From IMG/VR virus record IMGVR_UViG_3300005528_000228, positions 1-21,644 of that record: 21,644 nt of DNA. The stretch is one strand, 5' to 3'. Positions 20,422 through 21,644 of the stretch are shown piece after piece (the stretch's first letter is position 1; the number at the start of each line of letters is the position of its first letter). A model generated the notes under the pieces. That model saw nothing but the letters and a program-made list of their open reading frames with translations. It made no database searches and had not been told where the DNA came from. Position numbers and translations under genes: made by a program. The stretch comes from a virus.

Positions 20422-21312
20422 ATGGCTCGCCGGTTTGCACTCCCCGAAATGGACGAACCAATAGGGGAGTGGCTAGACCGGCGTTCGCGCGCTTTCGATC
20501 GCCGCCAAGCGCGGCGCAAAGCCGAAGCGTGGCTTCCGATCGCAATTCCCGAGCATCGCGGGCGGCCGTTCGGCGTCGCGTTCTTCGGCGACATGCACGC
20601 GGACAACCCGGATTGCAATATCCCGCTTCTCCGTGCGGACCTAGCTGCGGTCGCGAGCACGGCCGGAATGTTCGGCGTGCACGTCGGCGACGGAACCGAT
20701 AATTGGGTCGGCCGCCTGATGTCTAAATTCGCCGAAAGCGAGACGACACAAAAGCAAGCGCGCCGGCTCATTCAACACATTCTGCACAAGGCCGGCGTCG
20801 ATTGGCTGGCATGGATCGGCGGCAACCACGACAAGTGGAACGAAGGGCTTGCGATCCTCGGGTTGCTCGCCGGCGATTCGTTCTATCTGCCGTTTTGGGA
20901 AGCCAAGCTCGAGCTTCGGTGCGGGCGCGAGAAATTCCGCGTTCACGTGGCCCATGATTTCCGCGGCCATTCGGATTGGAACATTACGCACGGGCCGCTA
21001 AAGGCCGCCTACAAGGGCAGCGTCGCGGATCTGTACGTGTGCGGGCACAAACATGATTGGGGCATTCAACAATTCGAGATTGCCGGCCATGGCCGCGTAG
21101 TCCATGCGGCTCGAGCCCGTGGCTACAAGTGGGCCGATGATTACGCGACGGAGCACGGATTTCAGTCCGCCAGCCACGGCGCGGGCATTGTCGCGATCTT
21201 CGATCCGCGTGAGAAAAACCCGGCGCGGCGCATTATGCTTGTGCCGGATATCCAGCACGGTTGCGCGATCCTCGCCGCGCTCCGCGGCGAAAGGCCAAAG
21301 CGCAAGCGTTGA
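20422..21312 (+). CDS. Calcineurin-like metallophosphoesterase
   Basis: This family hydrolyses phosphoesters with a two-metal centre. The 296-residue protein shows all the signature motifs: GDMHAD (Asp57, His59), GDGTDN (Asp90), GGNHDKW (Asn135, His136, Asp137), HDFRGH (His178) and CGHKHDWG (His209, His211). An N-terminal helical, Arg-rich stretch (residues 1-45) precedes the domain. GAGG lies 8 bases before the ATG. It follows the lysis genes and is in the same orientation. Metallophosphoesterases in phages serve in DNA, RNA, nucleotide or protein dephosphorylation, so the substrate cannot be named. Its C-terminus is basic (RPKRKR). The complete motif set suggests an active enzyme. Confidence 0.88.
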   Translation: MARRFALPEMDEPIGEWLDRRSRAFDRRQARRKAEAWLPIAIPEHRGRPFGVAFFGDMHADNPDCNIPLLRADLAAVASTAGMFGVHVGDGTDNWVGRLMSKFAESETTQKQARRLIQHILHKAGVDWLAWIGGNHDKWNEGLAILGLLAGDSFYLPFWEAKLELRCGREKFRVHVAHDFRGHSDWNITHGPLKAAYKGSVADLYVCGHKHDWGIQQFEIAGHGRVVHAARARGYKWADDYATEHGFQSASHGAGIVAIFDPREKNPARRIMLVPDIQHGCAILAALRGERPKRKR

Positions 21313-21316
21313 TGCG

Positions 21317-21346
21317 TTGGCGCTGGTAAATCAAGGCCGCTACACT
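21317..21346 (+). promoter_or_regulatory. Candidate promoter before the last gene
   Basis: TTGGCG (21317-21322) and TACACT (21341-21346) have an 18-base spacer in the 60-base gap before the terminal gene, the largest non-coding gap in the right-hand third. Each hexamer matches consensus at four of six positions. Confidence 0.3.
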
Positions 21347-21372
21347 GCCCGCGCTAAATTCGAGGGTCGCGC

Positions 21373-21644
21373 ATGTCCGCCTGGTACACGGTCAATTTCT
21401 CGCTCGCGAATAACGCGGATTGGGAACAAGAATTTCAGATGAAAGATACCGCGGGCGCGGCTATCGATCTGACGGGCGCGGCATTCGAAATGGACGTGCG
21501 CGACCGCGCCGGCACTGAAATTCTCACGTTGACGACGGGCAACGCGCGGATCGTGATCACGAACGCCGCGGCCGGAAACTTCAAGCTGATCGTGCCCGCG
21601 TCTGTCATGCGCACGCTTCCGACGGGCGGCTATGCGCACGATCT
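21373..21644 (+). CDS. Tail fibre/baseplate-type protein, N-terminal part (runs off the window)
   Basis: ATG 21373 has GAGGG 6 bases upstream and the frame stays open to the edge, giving 90 codons. The protein starts MSAWYTVNFSLANNADWEQ and continues as alternating strands with DLTGAAFEMDVRDRAG and ILTLTTGNARIVITNAAAG. This N-terminal module, with DLTGxxhxMxVR, occurs at the front of phage tail-fibre or baseplate-attached proteins. Receptor-binding fibres are missing from the rest of the window, which makes this the best candidate for their start. The rest of the gene must be seen to say more. Confidence 0.7.
   Translation, partial: MSAWYTVNFSLANNADWEQEFQMKDTAGAAIDLTGAAFEMDVRDRAGTEILTLTTGNARIVITNAAAGNFKLIVPASVMRTLPTGGYAHD

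Overview
The window looks like the late (structural and lysis) half of a tailed, siphovirus-type phage or prophage. Packaging, head, neck, tail and lysis genes run almost without gaps on the + strand from about 2.7 kb to the right edge. The DNA is GC-rich. A GapR-like nucleoid-protein fold, a GTA-style terminase ATPase site and a tail-tip order resembling alphaproteobacterial phages and gene transfer agents suggest an alphaproteobacterial host. That host call is inference. No integrase, repressor, replication gene or tRNA is visible, so the window does not show whether the phage is temperate or integrated.

Layout. 1-950 holds two small unrecognised genes on the - strand. They are embedded in TGTTKCA/TGMAACA motifs and a 28-bp inverted repeat. 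950-1618 is a gene-free divergent control region full of CCGCCGG-type palindromes (REP-like, or operator/iteron-like). 1619-2397 encodes a protein with two tandem GapR-like modules and a 48-residue basic protein. 2398-2772 is a structured non-coding stretch with two strong terminators, one good promoter, a second related promoter-like element and a roughly 100-nt candidate small RNA. 2773-9200 is packaging and head: small terminase, large terminase, a portal fused to a MuF domain, prohead protease, major capsid protein and a small accessory protein. 9227-11183 is the neck, including a 27-residue single-membrane-span microprotein with start/stop overlaps on both sides. 11189-14976 is the tail tube, the tail-assembly chaperone pair joined by a probable -1 frameshift (GGGAAAC at 12567-12573) and a 694-residue tape measure. 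14980-18702 is the tail tip. 18699-20417 is lysis: a coiled-coil membrane protein, an endolysin with C-terminal membrane segments and a membrane plus coiled-coil protein. 20422-21312 is a calcineurin-like metallophosphoesterase, and a further tail or baseplate-type gene runs off the right edge.

How it works together. Most late genes overlap by 1-14 bases or sit a few bases apart, which suggests one translationally coupled transcript. It probably starts near 2.55-2.75 kb and is attenuated by a hairpin after the capsid gene. The least ordinary parts are the tandem GapR-like protein, the three-hairpin RNA candidate with its duplicated terminator/promoter arrangement, the palindrome array, the microprotein bounded by direct repeats, and the metallophosphoesterase placed after lysis.
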